Below the pieces are notes generated by a model. The model saw nothing but the letters and a program-made list of their open reading frames with translations, was not told the DNA's origin and searched no databases. Position numbers and translations under genes: made by a program. From contig NZ_CBYM010000003.1 of the NCBI RefSeq assembly GCF_000577815.1, positions 62,001-126,000 of the forward strand: a stretch of 64,000 nucleotides of DNA, given 5' to 3'. Positions 54,269 to 63,360 of the stretch are shown here, one piece after another (within the stretch, counting starts at the first letter, position 1; every line of letters starts with the position of its first letter). Source of the DNA: Clostridium saudiense. GTDB lineage: Bacteria > Bacillota > Clostridia > Clostridiales > Clostridiaceae.

Positions 54269-54300
54269 ATAAGCAGAGTCATGATATTCACTCTGCTTAT
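54269..54300 (-). terminator. terminator of the pepV-pepT operon
   Basis: ATAAGCAGAGT pairs with ACTCTGCTTAT over ten bases, and Ts follow on the minus strand. Confidence 0.85.
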
Positions 54301-54322
54301 CTAATGTAAGTTTTATATAAAA

Positions 54323-55537
54323 TTATTGTGCATACTTCTTTAATATTTCAATTATTATATTAGTTGCAATTTCCATACCCTCTACAGTAATATGCTCATA
54401 TTCACCATGGAATGCATATCCACCAGTTCCTAGATTAGGACAAGGTAATCCCATATAGCTAAGAGTTGCTCCATCAGTTCCTCCTCTTATAGGTTCAATT
54501 ACAGGAGTAACATTTAAACTCTTCATTGCAGCTATTGCATTATCAATTAAATGCATACAAGGCTTAACATGTTCAGCCATATTCTTATATTGATCAGTAA
54601 TTGTCAATTTAACAGTGCCTTCTCCATATTTTTCATTTAATAGCTTTTCAACTAACTTTAATGTAGCTTTCTTAGATTCAAGCTTACAAGCATCATGATC
54701 TCTTAATATATATCCTAATACAGCATGATCTGTATTTCCTCTAAAGCTTTCTAAATAATAGAATCCTTCATACCCTTCAGTATGTTCTGGCTTTTCACCT
54801 TGAGGTAACATTCTATCAAACTCAATACCTACATTTGTTGCGTTAATCATTGTATTCTTTGCTGATCCTGGATGAACTGAAACCCCATGTATTTCTACTG
54901 TAGCTGCTGATGCATTAAAGTTTTCATAAGAAATTTCACCTTCAACTCCACCATCCATTGTATAAGCAAATTGCGCTCCAAAATTCTTTACATCAAATTT
55001 ATTAGCTCCTCTTCCTATTTCTTCATCTGGTGTAAAGCCAATACATATCTTTCCATGTGGAATATTTTCTTTTATTATTCTTTCACAAGCTGTTAATATT
55101 TCTGCTATACCCGCCTTATCATCAGCCCCTAGAAGAGTGTTACCATCTGTTGTAATTAAAGTTCTTCCTTTTAAATTCTTCAAATGCGGAAATTTTTCTA
55201 CTGATAAAACAGTTCCATTTAAAAGAGTTAAATCTTCTCCATTATAATTTTCAACTAATTGTGGATTTACATTTTCTCCTGGTGCTGCTGGTGCAGTATC
55301 CATATGAGCTATTAATCCTATACTATATTTATCTTCATAGCCTTTAGTTGCAGGAATAATTCCATAAACATAACAATTTTCATCTACTCTAACTTCTTGA
55401 ATTCCTATTTCCTTCATTTCTTCAACTAAAATATTAGCTAAATCAAATTGTCTTTTAGTTGATGGTGTAGTTTCTGATTTAGGATCAGACGTTGTATATA
55501 TTTTTGCGTATTTTATTAATCTTTCATAGGCTTGCAT
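54323..55537 (-). CDS. pepT: peptidase T (tripeptidase)
   Basis: 404 residues, full length for PepT, an M20 zinc aminotripeptidase of the cytoplasm. Metal and catalytic motifs are AHMDTAPAAPG (His, Asp), LLGADDKAG (bridging Asp), TPDEEIGRG (catalytic and metal Glu) and the C-terminal FHGEYEH. It removes the N-terminal residue from tripeptides. RBS GAGGGAGAT, 31 bases after pepV. Confidence 0.95.
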   Translation of the reverse strand: MQAYERLIKYAKIYTTSDPKSETTPSTKRQFDLANILVEEMKEIGIQEVRVDENCYVYGIIPATKGYEDKYSIGLIAHMDTAPAAPGENVNPQLVENYNGEDLTLLNGTVLSVEKFPHLKNLKGRTLITTDGNTLLGADDKAGIAEILTACERIIKENIPHGKICIGFTPDEEIGRGANKFDVKNFGAQFAYTMDGGVEGEISYENFNASAATVEIHGVSVHPGSAKNTMINATNVGIEFDRMLPQGEKPEHTEGYEGFYYLESFRGNTDHAVLGYILRDHDACKLESKKATLKLVEKLLNEKYGEGTVKLTITDQYKNMAEHVKPCMHLIDNAIAAMKSLNVTPVIEPIRGGTDGATLSYMGLPCPNLGTGGYAFHGEYEHITVEGMEIATNIIIEILKKYAQ

Positions 55538-55568
55538 ATTTTTATCTCCCTCTATATAAATTATTATA

Positions 55569-56975
55569 TTATTTACATAATTCTATTATTGCTTGTGTAA
55601 ATATTTTAGCGCTAAGTATAAGCTCATCTATAACTGCAAATTCATCATTTCCATGCATATTATTATCAGTTCCAGGCATTGTGCATCCAAATGCAACACC
55701 ATTTTTTATGTGATGGACATAAGTCCCCCCACCAATTGCTATACATTCACCTTTTTTCCCACTATACATTTCGTAACATCTTAATAATGTTTGAACAAAA
55801 TCAGAGTTTTCATCTACATAATGTCCTTCAAATACATTGCATGGTTCCAAAATTACTCCAATATTATTTAAATTTTTAGCAACTACATCTCTTAGATTTT
55901 CATCATTTGCACATAGAGGTGCTCTACAATCAAAAGTTCCTTTTAATCCTGTAGTAGTATACTCAAAAATAGTAAATGATAAAGTTAATTCTCCTGAAAC
56001 TTCATCAGCCATCTTTACTCCAATAGCTTCACCTTTATAGTCACCATGTGGTAATAATTTATTAATTCCACATAATTTTTCAAATCCTTCACTATCAGCA
56101 AATGGCATTGAAGATAATAATGTTAAAATTCCAGTTAACGCATTGTTACCACCTTCTGGATAAGCTGCATGGGCCCCTTTTCCTTTTGCTTCAATGATAC
56201 ATTTATTATTTTCTTCATTAACAGTAAATTTTACTCCAATTTTATTTGTTACTGTATCACAATATTTCTCTACTTCATTCTTCTCTATTCCTTCAATTAC
56301 TGCTATTGCCTTATCTGGAATAACATTTACCTTAACCCCTGAATTTACTGATATAATTCTAGGAAGTGTTCTATCTTCCTTAAAATCAGCGATAAAGTTA
56401 GCTTTTAATCCACCTTTTTCAACATTAATAACTGGAAAGTCAGCATCTGGTGAAAAAGTCATAGGTGCTTCTTTTTCTATTTTATAATAATACTCGATAT
56501 CAGAACTTCCGCATTCTTCATCAGTTCCTAATATAAGTCTAACATTTTTATTTAATGGTATATTTAAATCTTTAACTGCCTTTAATGCATATAATGCTAC
56601 TATTGCTGGCCCCTTATCATCTGCAGAACCTCTTCCATACAATTTTCCATCTTTTATAATAGGTTCATAAGGCTCTGTAACTGTCCATTCATCTCCAGCT
56701 GGAACTACATCAAGATGTGCTAAAATATCTAATGCCTTTTCTTTATCATTAAAATCTACTGTTCCAACATAATTATCATAATTATTAGTTGCAAATCCCA
56801 TGTTACTTGCAATATCTAATGCTTCCTTTAAAACCTTTACTACACCTTCACCAAAAGGCACTCCTTCTTTCGGCTCTTGTCTATCACTTTTTATTCTTAT
56901 TATCTTGCATATATCTTCTAGCATTTCGTCTTTATGCAAGTTAAAATATTCTTCTATTTGTTTTTTATACATCAT
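55569..56975 (-). CDS. pepV: dipeptidase PepV (M20 family)
   Basis: 468 residues. LAHLDVVPAGDEW, GRGSADDKGPAI and GTDEECGSSD carry the di-zinc site, and the lid domain (about 180-390) is of PepV length. PepV splits a broad range of dipeptides. ATG is taken after TAGGTGACT; a second ATG follows directly. The upstream open frame starts with a GTG in the RBS. First gene of the pepV-pepT unit. Confidence 0.93.
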   Translation of the reverse strand: MMYKKQIEEYFNLHKDEMLEDICKIIRIKSDRQEPKEGVPFGEGVVKVLKEALDIASNMGFATNNYDNYVGTVDFNDKEKALDILAHLDVVPAGDEWTVTEPYEPIIKDGKLYGRGSADDKGPAIVALYALKAVKDLNIPLNKNVRLILGTDEECGSSDIEYYYKIEKEAPMTFSPDADFPVINVEKGGLKANFIADFKEDRTLPRIISVNSGVKVNVIPDKAIAVIEGIEKNEVEKYCDTVTNKIGVKFTVNEENNKCIIEAKGKGAHAAYPEGGNNALTGILTLLSSMPFADSEGFEKLCGINKLLPHGDYKGEAIGVKMADEVSGELTLSFTIFEYTTTGLKGTFDCRAPLCANDENLRDVVAKNLNNIGVILEPCNVFEGHYVDENSDFVQTLLRCYEMYSGKKGECIAIGGGTYVHHIKNGVAFGCTMPGTDNNMHGNDEFAVIDELILSAKIFTQAIIELCK

Positions 56976-57050
56976 AGTCACCTACTTTTCAATTATGTTA
57001 TTACTATATTATAACAATACATGCTACAACTGACAAAGACTAATTTATTA

Positions 57051-58247
57051 CTAGCTAAGTATATTTACAAACAACGTTATTACTGCTGAATTAACAAAGT
57101 CTACAAACAATGCACCTACTATAGGTACAACGAAATATGGTGTTGGTGCAAATCCAAACTTTGTACTTAATGCATCCATATTAGCCACTGCATTAGGAGT
57201 TGCTCCCATTCCAAATCCACAGCTTGCTGATGCAAATACTGCAGCATCATAATCCCTACCCATTATCTTAAATGTAATGAAATATGCAAATACAGCCATA
57301 AGTACAGATTGAGCTATTAACATTACTACCAATGGTAATGCTAAATCAAATAATTCCCATAACTTTAATCCCATTAAAGCTATACATAAAAAATATCCTA
57401 AACTTATATTTCCTATTACTTCTATTTCTTTTTCTTCTATTTCTATTTTTCTTATATCACAGAAGTTTCTTATTACGGCAGCTGCAATCATAGCTCCTAT
57501 ATAAGAAGGAAATGTTAACCCTGTATCTTGAATAAATCCTGAAATCACAGAACCAATTCCCATTGATAGAAAAAGAAATGCAGATCCCTTCATAAGTCTT
57601 TTTTGACAAAGAACTGCCTGATTATCTTCATGAAAATCACTTAATGGAATAGATTTATCATGTGATTCTTTTGGTGTCTTTAATTTGTAGTTATCAATTA
57701 ACCCTTTAGCTACAAATCCTCCAATAAAACTCCCCATAACTAATCCAAATGTTGCTGAAGCAAATGAAACTGTAGTAGCACCACTTACTCCCATTTCCTC
57801 TAACAAAGGTCCAAATGATCCTGCAGTCCCATGCCCACCAATCATAGATATTGAACCTGTACATAATCCTAAAAGTGGATTCAAATCAAATAATTTTGCA
57901 AGGCTTGCCCCTACTATATCTTGAGAAATTACTAAAAGTATTGCTAATCCTAAAAACATAGCTACCTTAATTCCACCACTTTTTAAAACTTTAAAGCTTG
58001 CTGTAAAACCAACGCTAGCAAAAAAAGCCGTCATAAATAAATTTTGTAATGTTGTATCTAACATTATAGTTGCAATATTAGTTAGCTTTAATATTAGCAT
58101 TACTATTGCAAAAACAAGTCCTCCAACAACAGGAGCTGGTATACAATACTTTGATAGAAACTTTATTTTAGTTCTTAGAAATTTTCCTAAATAATATACT
58201 ACTGTTACTAGTGCCATAGTTTCAAAGATATTAAATTTAAGCTCCAT
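57051..58247 (-). CDS. gltS: sodium/glutamate symporter
   Basis: 398 residues, ten or eleven helices in two inverted halves. IPAPVVGGLVFA, the first-half GSISMIGGHGTAGSFGP and second-half ASCGFGMGATPNAVANM are the paired re-entrant motifs of GltS. It imports glutamate with Na+. The ATG with GAGGGAT six bases ahead is used; an earlier ATG overlaps that RBS. Stands before pepV on the same strand, with 75 bases between and no clear terminator, so co-transcription with the peptidases is possible. Confidence 0.93.
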   Translation of the reverse strand: MELKFNIFETMALVTVVYYLGKFLRTKIKFLSKYCIPAPVVGGLVFAIVMLILKLTNIATIMLDTTLQNLFMTAFFASVGFTASFKVLKSGGIKVAMFLGLAILLVISQDIVGASLAKLFDLNPLLGLCTGSISMIGGHGTAGSFGPLLEEMGVSGATTVSFASATFGLVMGSFIGGFVAKGLIDNYKLKTPKESHDKSIPLSDFHEDNQAVLCQKRLMKGSAFLFLSMGIGSVISGFIQDTGLTFPSYIGAMIAAAVIRNFCDIRKIEIEEKEIEVIGNISLGYFLCIALMGLKLWELFDLALPLVVMLIAQSVLMAVFAYFITFKIMGRDYDAAVFASASCGFGMGATPNAVANMDALSTKFGFAPTPYFVVPIVGALFVDFVNSAVITLFVNILS

Positions 58248-58437
58248 TTTATCCCTCATTTCTTATTAAATTTTATCGTTTGTTAATTACTTCCCATTGT
58301 ATTTTTCTATTTTACACCTTTTTTATTTTTTTGCAAATAAAGTAATGTTTTGTTAAATTATATACTTTTTTATCTACTTTTTATATTTTATTCTTTATTC
58401 TTGAATATTATAAATAGTTGTATGATAATTAAAGGAA

Positions 58438-58465
58438 ACTCATCTTCATATGAAATCAGATGAGT
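58438..58465 (+). other. leader hairpin before the 51-aa zinc-ribbon gene
   Basis: ACTCATCT pairs perfectly with AGATGAGT around a 12-base loop, 28 bases before the start codon. No T-run, so probably a leader structure. Confidence 0.45.
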
Positions 58466-58493
58466 ACACTACTTTGTATAAGGAGTAAGATTT

Positions 58494-58649
58494 ATGAAAA
58501 AAAATATTTCAAATAAAAAATTAACACTTATTTGCCCTGTTTGTGGTGAATCCATGCATGAATATGAATACGCTTATGATAATAAGGTTCATGGAAAGAT
58601 TTATTTTAAGTGTGATTATTGTGGCCATAAAGAAAGTAAAATAATTTAA
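58494..58649 (+). CDS. small zinc-ribbon protein (51 aa) upstream of cotJ
   Basis: MKKNISNKKLTLICPVCGES and, later, YFKCDYCGHKESKII: two CxxC pairs 22 residues apart form a zinc ribbon. AAGGAG eight bases upstream supports the ATG. It lies 79 bases before cotJA on the same strand with no terminator between, so it might belong to the spore-coat unit. Function unknown. Confidence 0.7.
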   Translation: MKKNISNKKLTLICPVCGESMHEYEYAYDNKVHGKIYFKCDYCGHKESKII

Positions 58650-58728
58650 TTCGACAATTTGTCCTCACATTTTTTTTGTTTATACATAAAGTGTATTGTA
58701 GATAATTTTTACGAAGGGATACACTATT

Positions 58729-59007
58729 ATGTACTATCAAAGAATAGATAAATGTATAAACTGCAATGATTGCATAAACAATACATCTGATGTTGCTTGT
58801 AACATTGCTTGTGCTGATACCAAAAAAAACTGCTATGAATCATTTAAAGTTTTTTCTCCTATGACTTATGCTAAAGCATGCATTGTTCTACAACCCTATC
58901 AAAACTTATTTGATTTAAACTCAGCTTTTGATGCTGGAACAATATTTAAGGATCTTTATAGTCCTTATTGTGCAATTAAGTATTCTAAGGAGGAAGGACA
59001 TGAATAA
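58729..59007 (+). CDS. cotJA: spore coat associated protein CotJA with Cys-rich head
   Basis: 92 residues. The conserved CotJA part is YAKACIVLQPYQNLFDL followed by AFDAGTIFKDLYSPY. The first 35 residues contain seven Cys (CINCNDC, then C at 24, 28, 35-type spacing), a head not found in Bacillus CotJA as I know it. RBS GAAGGGA. It overlaps cotJB by eight bases. Expected in the forespore coat, made late in sporulation in the mother cell. Confidence 0.88.
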   Translation: MYYQRIDKCINCNDCINNTSDVACNIACADTKKNCYESFKVFSPMTYAKACIVLQPYQNLFDLNSAFDAGTIFKDLYSPYCAIKYSKEEGHE

Positions 59008-59263
59008 ACATGAATGTTTAAACGCAATTAGAAAGCTACAATTTTTTGCATTAGATTTAAATCTATATTTAGATAACTTTCCTAATTGTAAAAATGCAAC
59101 TGATGATTATAAAGTAATTTCCTCTAAGCTAAGAAAATTAATTTGGGATTATGAACAAGATTATGGTCCTTTAACTAACTTTGGCTCCTCTTATATTCAA
59201 AACCCTGATGCATGGATTGACAGTCCTTGGCCTTGGGAAAAAGAAAGTAATAAGGAGGAGTAA
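59000..59263 (+). CDS. cotJB: spore coat protein CotJB
   Basis: 87 residues. LNAIRKLQFFALDLNLYLDN and the tail PDAWIDSPWPWEKE are hallmarks of CotJB. The ATG overlaps the end of cotJA and is served by AAGGAGGAAGG. A longer-looking frame that starts at 58928 would overlap cotJA heavily and was not used. Partner of CotJA and CotJC in the coat. Confidence 0.92.
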   Translation: MNKHECLNAIRKLQFFALDLNLYLDNFPNCKNATDDYKVISSKLRKLIWDYEQDYGPLTNFGSSYIQNPDAWIDSPWPWEKESNKEE

Positions 59264-59267
59264 GTTT

Positions 59268-59846
59268 ATGTGGTACTATGTAAAAACATTAGAATATCCT
59301 GTTAATTTAAAATGTTCTGATTTAAATATGGCAAAACTTTTAATAACTCAATATGGTGGTCCTGATGGAGAATTAGGAGCTGCACTTAGATATTTGAACC
59401 AAAGATATACAATGCCAACAAACAAATCAAAAGGTCTATTAACTGACATAGGAACAGAAGAAATGGCCCATGTAGAAATACTTGGAACCATGGTATATCA
59501 ACTAATGAGCAATGCATCAATAGATGAAATTAAAGCTGCTGGTTTAGCAGGTCACTATGCTGACCACGGTAAAGCTCTTTTTTATACTGATGCTACCGGT
59601 AACCCTTGGACTGCAACTTATATTCAAGCCAAAGGTGATGTAATTGCTGATTTACATGAAGATATGGCTGCTGAACAAAAAGCTAGAGCAACTTATGAAT
59701 GGCTATTAAACTTAACAGATGATGCTGAAATTAAAAAGATTTTAGGATTCTTAAGAGAAAGAGAAGTAGTCCATTATCAAAGATTTGGTGAAGCATTAAG
59801 AAACGTACAAGATAACGTTAAACCTAGTAATTTGAATTGTAAATAA
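59268..59846 (+). CDS. cotJC: spore coat protein CotJC (manganese catalase family)
   Basis: 192 residues. Begins MWYYVKTLEYPVNLKCSDL and keeps the four-helix di-manganese ligands: GELGAALRY (Glu), GTEEMAHVEI (Glu, His), DMAAEQKAR (Glu) and EREVVHYQRF (Glu, His). It may act as a spore-surface catalase. AAGGAGGAG, four bases after the cotJB stop, is its RBS; the earlier in-frame ATG near 59181 lies within cotJB and is not the start. Last gene before the terminator. Confidence 0.93.
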   Translation: MWYYVKTLEYPVNLKCSDLNMAKLLITQYGGPDGELGAALRYLNQRYTMPTNKSKGLLTDIGTEEMAHVEILGTMVYQLMSNASIDEIKAAGLAGHYADHGKALFYTDATGNPWTATYIQAKGDVIADLHEDMAAEQKARATYEWLLNLTDDAEIKKILGFLREREVVHYQRFGEALRNVQDNVKPSNLNCK

Positions 59847-59852
59847 TAAAAT

Positions 59853-59900
59853 AAAGCAGAGTTTTTTTTGAATTATCATTAATCAAAATAACTCTGCTTT
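59853..59900. terminator. bidirectional terminator between cotJC and the HAD gene
   Basis: AAAGCAGAGTT pairs with AACTCTGCTTT around an AT-rich loop; T-runs both ways. Confidence 0.8.
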
Positions 59901-59909
59901 TACTATATA

Positions 59910-60692
59910 TTAATTTAATATTTCTTTTATAGCATGTACAACTCCACTTTCATCATTACTTTTTGCTCTAAATCTTGCTACCTTTTTTAAATCATCATGA
60001 GCATTTTCCATTGCATAACTATGATAAGCACTACTCATCATTTCTAAATCATTTAAGTAATCACCAAATACCATTGTTTCTTCATGCTTTATATTTAATA
60101 AGTCTTGAACTTCTTCTATTGCAACCCCCTTATTAATACCTTTTGCAGTTATATCAAGCCATATTTCCCCTGATACTGCAATTTGAGCTTTATCCCTAAA
60201 ATCATCATAATACTTATTACTATTATTTTCTGAGCCTGCAAAATCACAAATAGTAACCTTTAATATATCATCTTCAATTTTAGTTAAATCTGATACTATT
60301 TCATATCTTTCATAATATTTTTCTGTTTGCTCAATTAATCTTTTATCATCACTTTCAATATAAGCTGATTTTTTACCACAAAGTATTACATATGAATCTT
60401 TTATATTTCTCCCTACTTTGATTAGTTCTCTTGCAAGATTTAAATCTAATGCATTAACTACAAGTTCTTTTCCTTTATAAACCACAAATGTACCATTTTC
60501 AGCTATAAACATCATTTTATCTTCAATACCTTCAAATCTTTTTAAAAGATTATAGTATTGTCTTCCACTTGCAGCTGCAAATATTATTCCCTTTTCTTCT
60601 AATTTATTAAAAACTTCATAAAATCCATCTTGTATTTCATTTTTAGAATTTAACAATGTTCCATCCATATCTGTTGCTATTAATTTAATCAT
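59910..60692 (-). CDS. Cof-type HAD-IIB family hydrolase
   Basis: 260 residues. DMDGTLLN (nucleophile Asp near residue 8), AASGRQYYNL, the lysine-bearing KGINKGVAIEE and GDYLNDLEMM make up HAD motifs I-IV of the Cof/IIB branch, phosphatases of sugar phosphates, pyridoxal phosphate or FMN. The ATG after GGGAGAG was used rather than one five codons earlier. It follows the DeoR-type regulator by 24 bases, and sugar phosphate as effector of that regulator would fit. Confidence 0.9.
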   Translation of the reverse strand: MIKLIATDMDGTLLNSKNEIQDGFYEVFNKLEEKGIIFAAASGRQYYNLLKRFEGIEDKMMFIAENGTFVVYKGKELVVNALDLNLARELIKVGRNIKDSYVILCGKKSAYIESDDKRLIEQTEKYYERYEIVSDLTKIEDDILKVTICDFAGSENNSNKYYDDFRDKAQIAVSGEIWLDITAKGINKGVAIEEVQDLLNIKHEETMVFGDYLNDLEMMSSAYHSYAMENAHDDLKKVARFRAKSNDESGVVHAIKEILN

Positions 60693-60716
60693 AACTACTC
60701 TCCCCATATTACTTAT

Positions 60717-61481
60717 TTAATATATTACTTTTACATCATATTTGTCTAATTCTACTTTTACTGTATCATCTGGAGCTTTATCTGTAATTATATAATCTAC
60801 ATCTTCTAATGTTCCAAATTTGTGAGCTCCATCTTTATAAAATTTTTCATCATCCATAACAATATAATTTTTCTTACTATTTTTTAATATTTCCTTTTTA
60901 ACAATTGATTCATCAAAATTAAAGTTACTTAAAAAGTTCTCTTCAATATTAACTCCACCAGCACCTACAAAAGCTTTATCTATATTAAAATGTTTTATTT
61001 GCTCCACAGTATAAGCTCCTACTGTTCCCCCTAACCTTTTATTAAACGTTCCTCCAACTGAAATAACTTCAATATTAGGTGAATAATCAAACTCCATTAA
61101 GATTCTATTCATATTTGTTATTACTGTTATATTTTTAGTTGTATTTCTTATCATTGATGCAATTGTTAAATTAGTACTTGATATATCTAAGAATATTACA
61201 TCCTCTTCCTCTAAAATATCACAAACTACTTTAGCTATATGTTCTTTCCCTTCAATATTAACAAATACCCTTGATGTAGTATTTTCATTGTAAGCCCTAC
61301 CTCTTTCTAGTATTGCTCCACCATAAGTTCTCTTTATTTTCCCTTCCTTTTCAAGCCTTTGTAAATCCTTACGTATCATACTTTCTGATACATTAAATTT
61401 TTCACTTAAATCTTTTACTAATACCTTTTTTTTATCTTGAATTATTTCTAATATTTTCTCTAACCTTTCTTCCATAAACAT
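60717..61481 (-). CDS. DeoR/GlpR-family transcriptional regulator
   Basis: 254 residues. An N-terminal HTH (about 1-60, RLEKILEIIQDKKKVLV, then the recognition helix SESMIRKDLQRLEKEGK) with the family signature, followed by an ISOCOT-type sugar-phosphate sensor domain (about 75-235; GGTFNKR and FVGAGGVN are usual). It is transcribed with the HAD phosphatase. Four tandem 10-bp repeats sit 40 bases before the gene and are the likely autoregulatory operator. Either of two ATGs (two codons apart) could start it; the first is better spaced from GAGGG. Confidence 0.9.
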   Translation of the reverse strand: MFMEERLEKILEIIQDKKKVLVKDLSEKFNVSESMIRKDLQRLEKEGKIKRTYGGAILERGRAYNENTTSRVFVNIEGKEHIAKVVCDILEEEDVIFLDISSTNLTIASMIRNTTKNITVITNMNRILMEFDYSPNIEVISVGGTFNKRLGGTVGAYTVEQIKHFNIDKAFVGAGGVNIEENFLSNFNFDESIVKKEILKNSKKNYIVMDDEKFYKDGAHKFGTLEDVDYIITDKAPDDTVKVELDKYDVKVIY

Positions 61482-61520
61482 ATATAAATACCCTCATTTC
61501 TTTATATATAATTTTAAATA

Positions 61521-61560
61521 TCATTTATTTTTGTTTATTATCATTTATTCTCATTTATAT
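61521..61560 (-). promoter_or_regulatory. four tandem 10-bp repeats, probable DeoR-type operator
   Basis: Plus-strand units TCATTTATTT, TTGTTTATTA, TCATTTATTC, TCATTTATAT follow without gaps. One-turn spacing puts all four on one face of the DNA. Lies in the divergent spacer nearest to the DeoR-type gene. Confidence 0.6.
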
Positions 61561-61602
61561 GATATACCTTTTAATTTAAAATTTCAAGAATTTATTTCTC
61601 TC

Positions 61603-61653
61603 TTTACTTTTCCTCAATATTCCAATAAAATAATACATAGATATACGATGTAT
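61603..61653 (+). promoter_or_regulatory. promoter and PadR-type operator of the padR operon
   Basis: TTTACT (61603-61608), 17-base spacer, TAAAAT (61626-61631). Around the start of transcription, ATACAT and ATGTAT (61633-61653) form perfect arms nine bases apart, the ATGT/ACAT style of PadR sites. Confidence 0.5.
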
Positions 61654-61680
61654 CGAATTCCAATGTATGGTGGTGAGAGT

Positions 61681-62025
61681 ATGAAAATTAACAAAGAACT
61701 ATTAAAAGGAAGTACAACAGTATTGATCTTAAGTATCCTTAATCGTAAAGATATGTACGGTTATGAAATGATTAAAGAAATAGATTTACGTTCTAAAGGT
61801 ATTTTTTCATTTAAAGAAGGAACTCTTTATCCAATACTTCATAATTTAGAAAATGCAAATTATATTGAATCTTATTGGGATGATTCTAATAGTGGAAGAA
61901 AAAGAAAGTATTATAAAATAACTGATAACGGCAAAAAACTTCTTCTAGAAAAAGAATCTGAGTGGAAATTATTTAGTGAAACTGTAAATAGTGTTTTATG
62001 GGAGGGAAGTTTATGTCTAAAATAG
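61681..62025 (+). CDS. PadR-family transcriptional regulator
   Basis: 114 residues, the short PadR form. MKINKELLKGSTTVLILSIL, MYGYEMIKEI and KEGTLYPILHNLENANYIES are the winged-HTH signature, and RKRKYYKITDNGKKLL forms the wing. The ATG follows GGTGGTGAGAG; the frame is open 50 codons earlier but without RBS and in an AT-rich promoter region. It overlaps the FtsW-like gene by 13 bases and should repress its own operon. Confidence 0.92.
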   Translation: MKINKELLKGSTTVLILSILNRKDMYGYEMIKEIDLRSKGIFSFKEGTLYPILHNLENANYIESYWDDSNSGRKRKYYKITDNGKKLLLEKESEWKLFSETVNSVLWEGSLCLK

Positions 62026-63317
62026 AAAATAGTAAAATTATTAATTATATCAATGAAGTATGTAGTTTAGTAAAAAACAAAAAAGTTCATGCTGAAATTA
62101 GAGCAGAATTATTATGTCATATAAATGATACTATTGAAGATTATTTAGAAATAGGTATTCCTGAAGATAAAGCAATAGATAAGGCTTTAATACAAATGGG
62201 TAATGCTGAAATTATTGGCCATGACTTAAATAAAGCTCATAAATCAAATTCTGATTGGCTTCTTTTAATAATTACAACAGGATTAATATTCTTTGGATTT
62301 TTAACTACAGCTTTTATTCAATCAAATACTTCTAATGATGCTTATTATATAAATTATTTTAGTAAACTATTGGTCTTTTTAGGGATGTCAATTGTATTAT
62401 CATTATGTATTTTAAAAGTAGACTATAGAAAACTCAAAAAATACTCTCTTACCTTTTATATATGTAGTATTGTTTTACTTTTGATTACATTAGCTTTTTC
62501 TATGCCTGTATATGGTATGAAACGTTACTTAATTATAGGTGCTTTTTCTCTTGACACTTTAGCAGTTACCCCTATTTTATTAATAATTTCTCTTGCTGGA
62601 ATATTTGATAATTACAATTGGAATAATAAAAAATCATTATTTGAAGGTCTTACTTTATCATTCATTCCAGTAATACTATTTATATATTTACAATCATTAT
62701 CTACAATAATAATATACTTAATTGCAGTTTTTACAATTATGCATTTATCAGGTTTTAAATTAAAATATTTAATTATTATTTCTGCTTCATTGGTTTCTAT
62801 ATTCTTGTTATGTATCTTTAAAACAGCCTATAGAATTGAAAGATTTTTTATATTTTTAAATCCTGCAAAAGATATAGATGGCCAAGGTTGGATTTATAAT
62901 CAATTAAACACATTAAGAAATTCTGCTGAATTATTAGGTAATAATTCTAATATTAATATTTCTATCCTTCCTGATGCTAATATGGAGTTTGCACTTACAT
63001 CAATAATATTTTCTTTTGGATGGATTGTTGGAATACTTGTTATAGCATTAGTTTTATCTTTTATTATAAGAATTGGGCTTATTTCTAGTAATACTAAAAA
63101 TACCTATGGAAAATTATTAGTAAGTGGACTTTGCTCATTATTTGCAGTTCAATTTATATTAAATATTTTAGCTAATTTTTCTCTTTCTCCTATATTAGGA
63201 ATAAACATGCCATTTATAAGCTATGGTGGAAGTCAATTAATTATAAATGTACTTGCTATTTCTATAATTAATAATGTTTACAAATTTAGAAATGTTTCTT
63301 CAACATTTACAAATTAA
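62013..63317 (+). CDS. permease-prefix domain fused to an FtsW/RodA/SpoVE-like membrane protein
   Basis: 434 residues. Residues 1-75 form a helical prefix (ELLCHINDTIEDYLEIGIPED, then AIDKALIQMGNAEIIG) of the kind that PadR-linked membrane proteins carry. From about 85 come ten helices with SEDS features: GWIYNQLNTLRNSA in the large loop and NMPFISYGGSQLIINVLAISI near the C-terminus. SEDS proteins polymerise peptidoglycan glycan strands; the usual loop Asp and cognate PBP are not evident here. RBS GGGAGGG in the end of padR. Confidence 0.85.
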   Translation: MSKIENSKIINYINEVCSLVKNKKVHAEIRAELLCHINDTIEDYLEIGIPEDKAIDKALIQMGNAEIIGHDLNKAHKSNSDWLLLIITTGLIFFGFLTTAFIQSNTSNDAYYINYFSKLLVFLGMSIVLSLCILKVDYRKLKKYSLTFYICSIVLLLITLAFSMPVYGMKRYLIIGAFSLDTLAVTPILLIISLAGIFDNYNWNNKKSLFEGLTLSFIPVILFIYLQSLSTIIIYLIAVFTIMHLSGFKLKYLIIISASLVSIFLLCIFKTAYRIERFFIFLNPAKDIDGQGWIYNQLNTLRNSAELLGNNSNINISILPDANMEFALTSIIFSFGWIVGILVIALVLSFIIRIGLISSNTKNTYGKLLVSGLCSLFAVQFILNILANFSLSPILGINMPFISYGGSQLIINVLAISIINNVYKFRNVSSTFTN

Positions 63318-63360
63318 CTTTAGATAAACTAAAACTTTATGATAAAAAGGGGACAACACT

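Noticed and set aside
58928-58999. Longer CotJB starting inside cotJA
   Set aside because: The extension overlaps cotJA in another frame, and the strong RBS points to the ATG at 59000.
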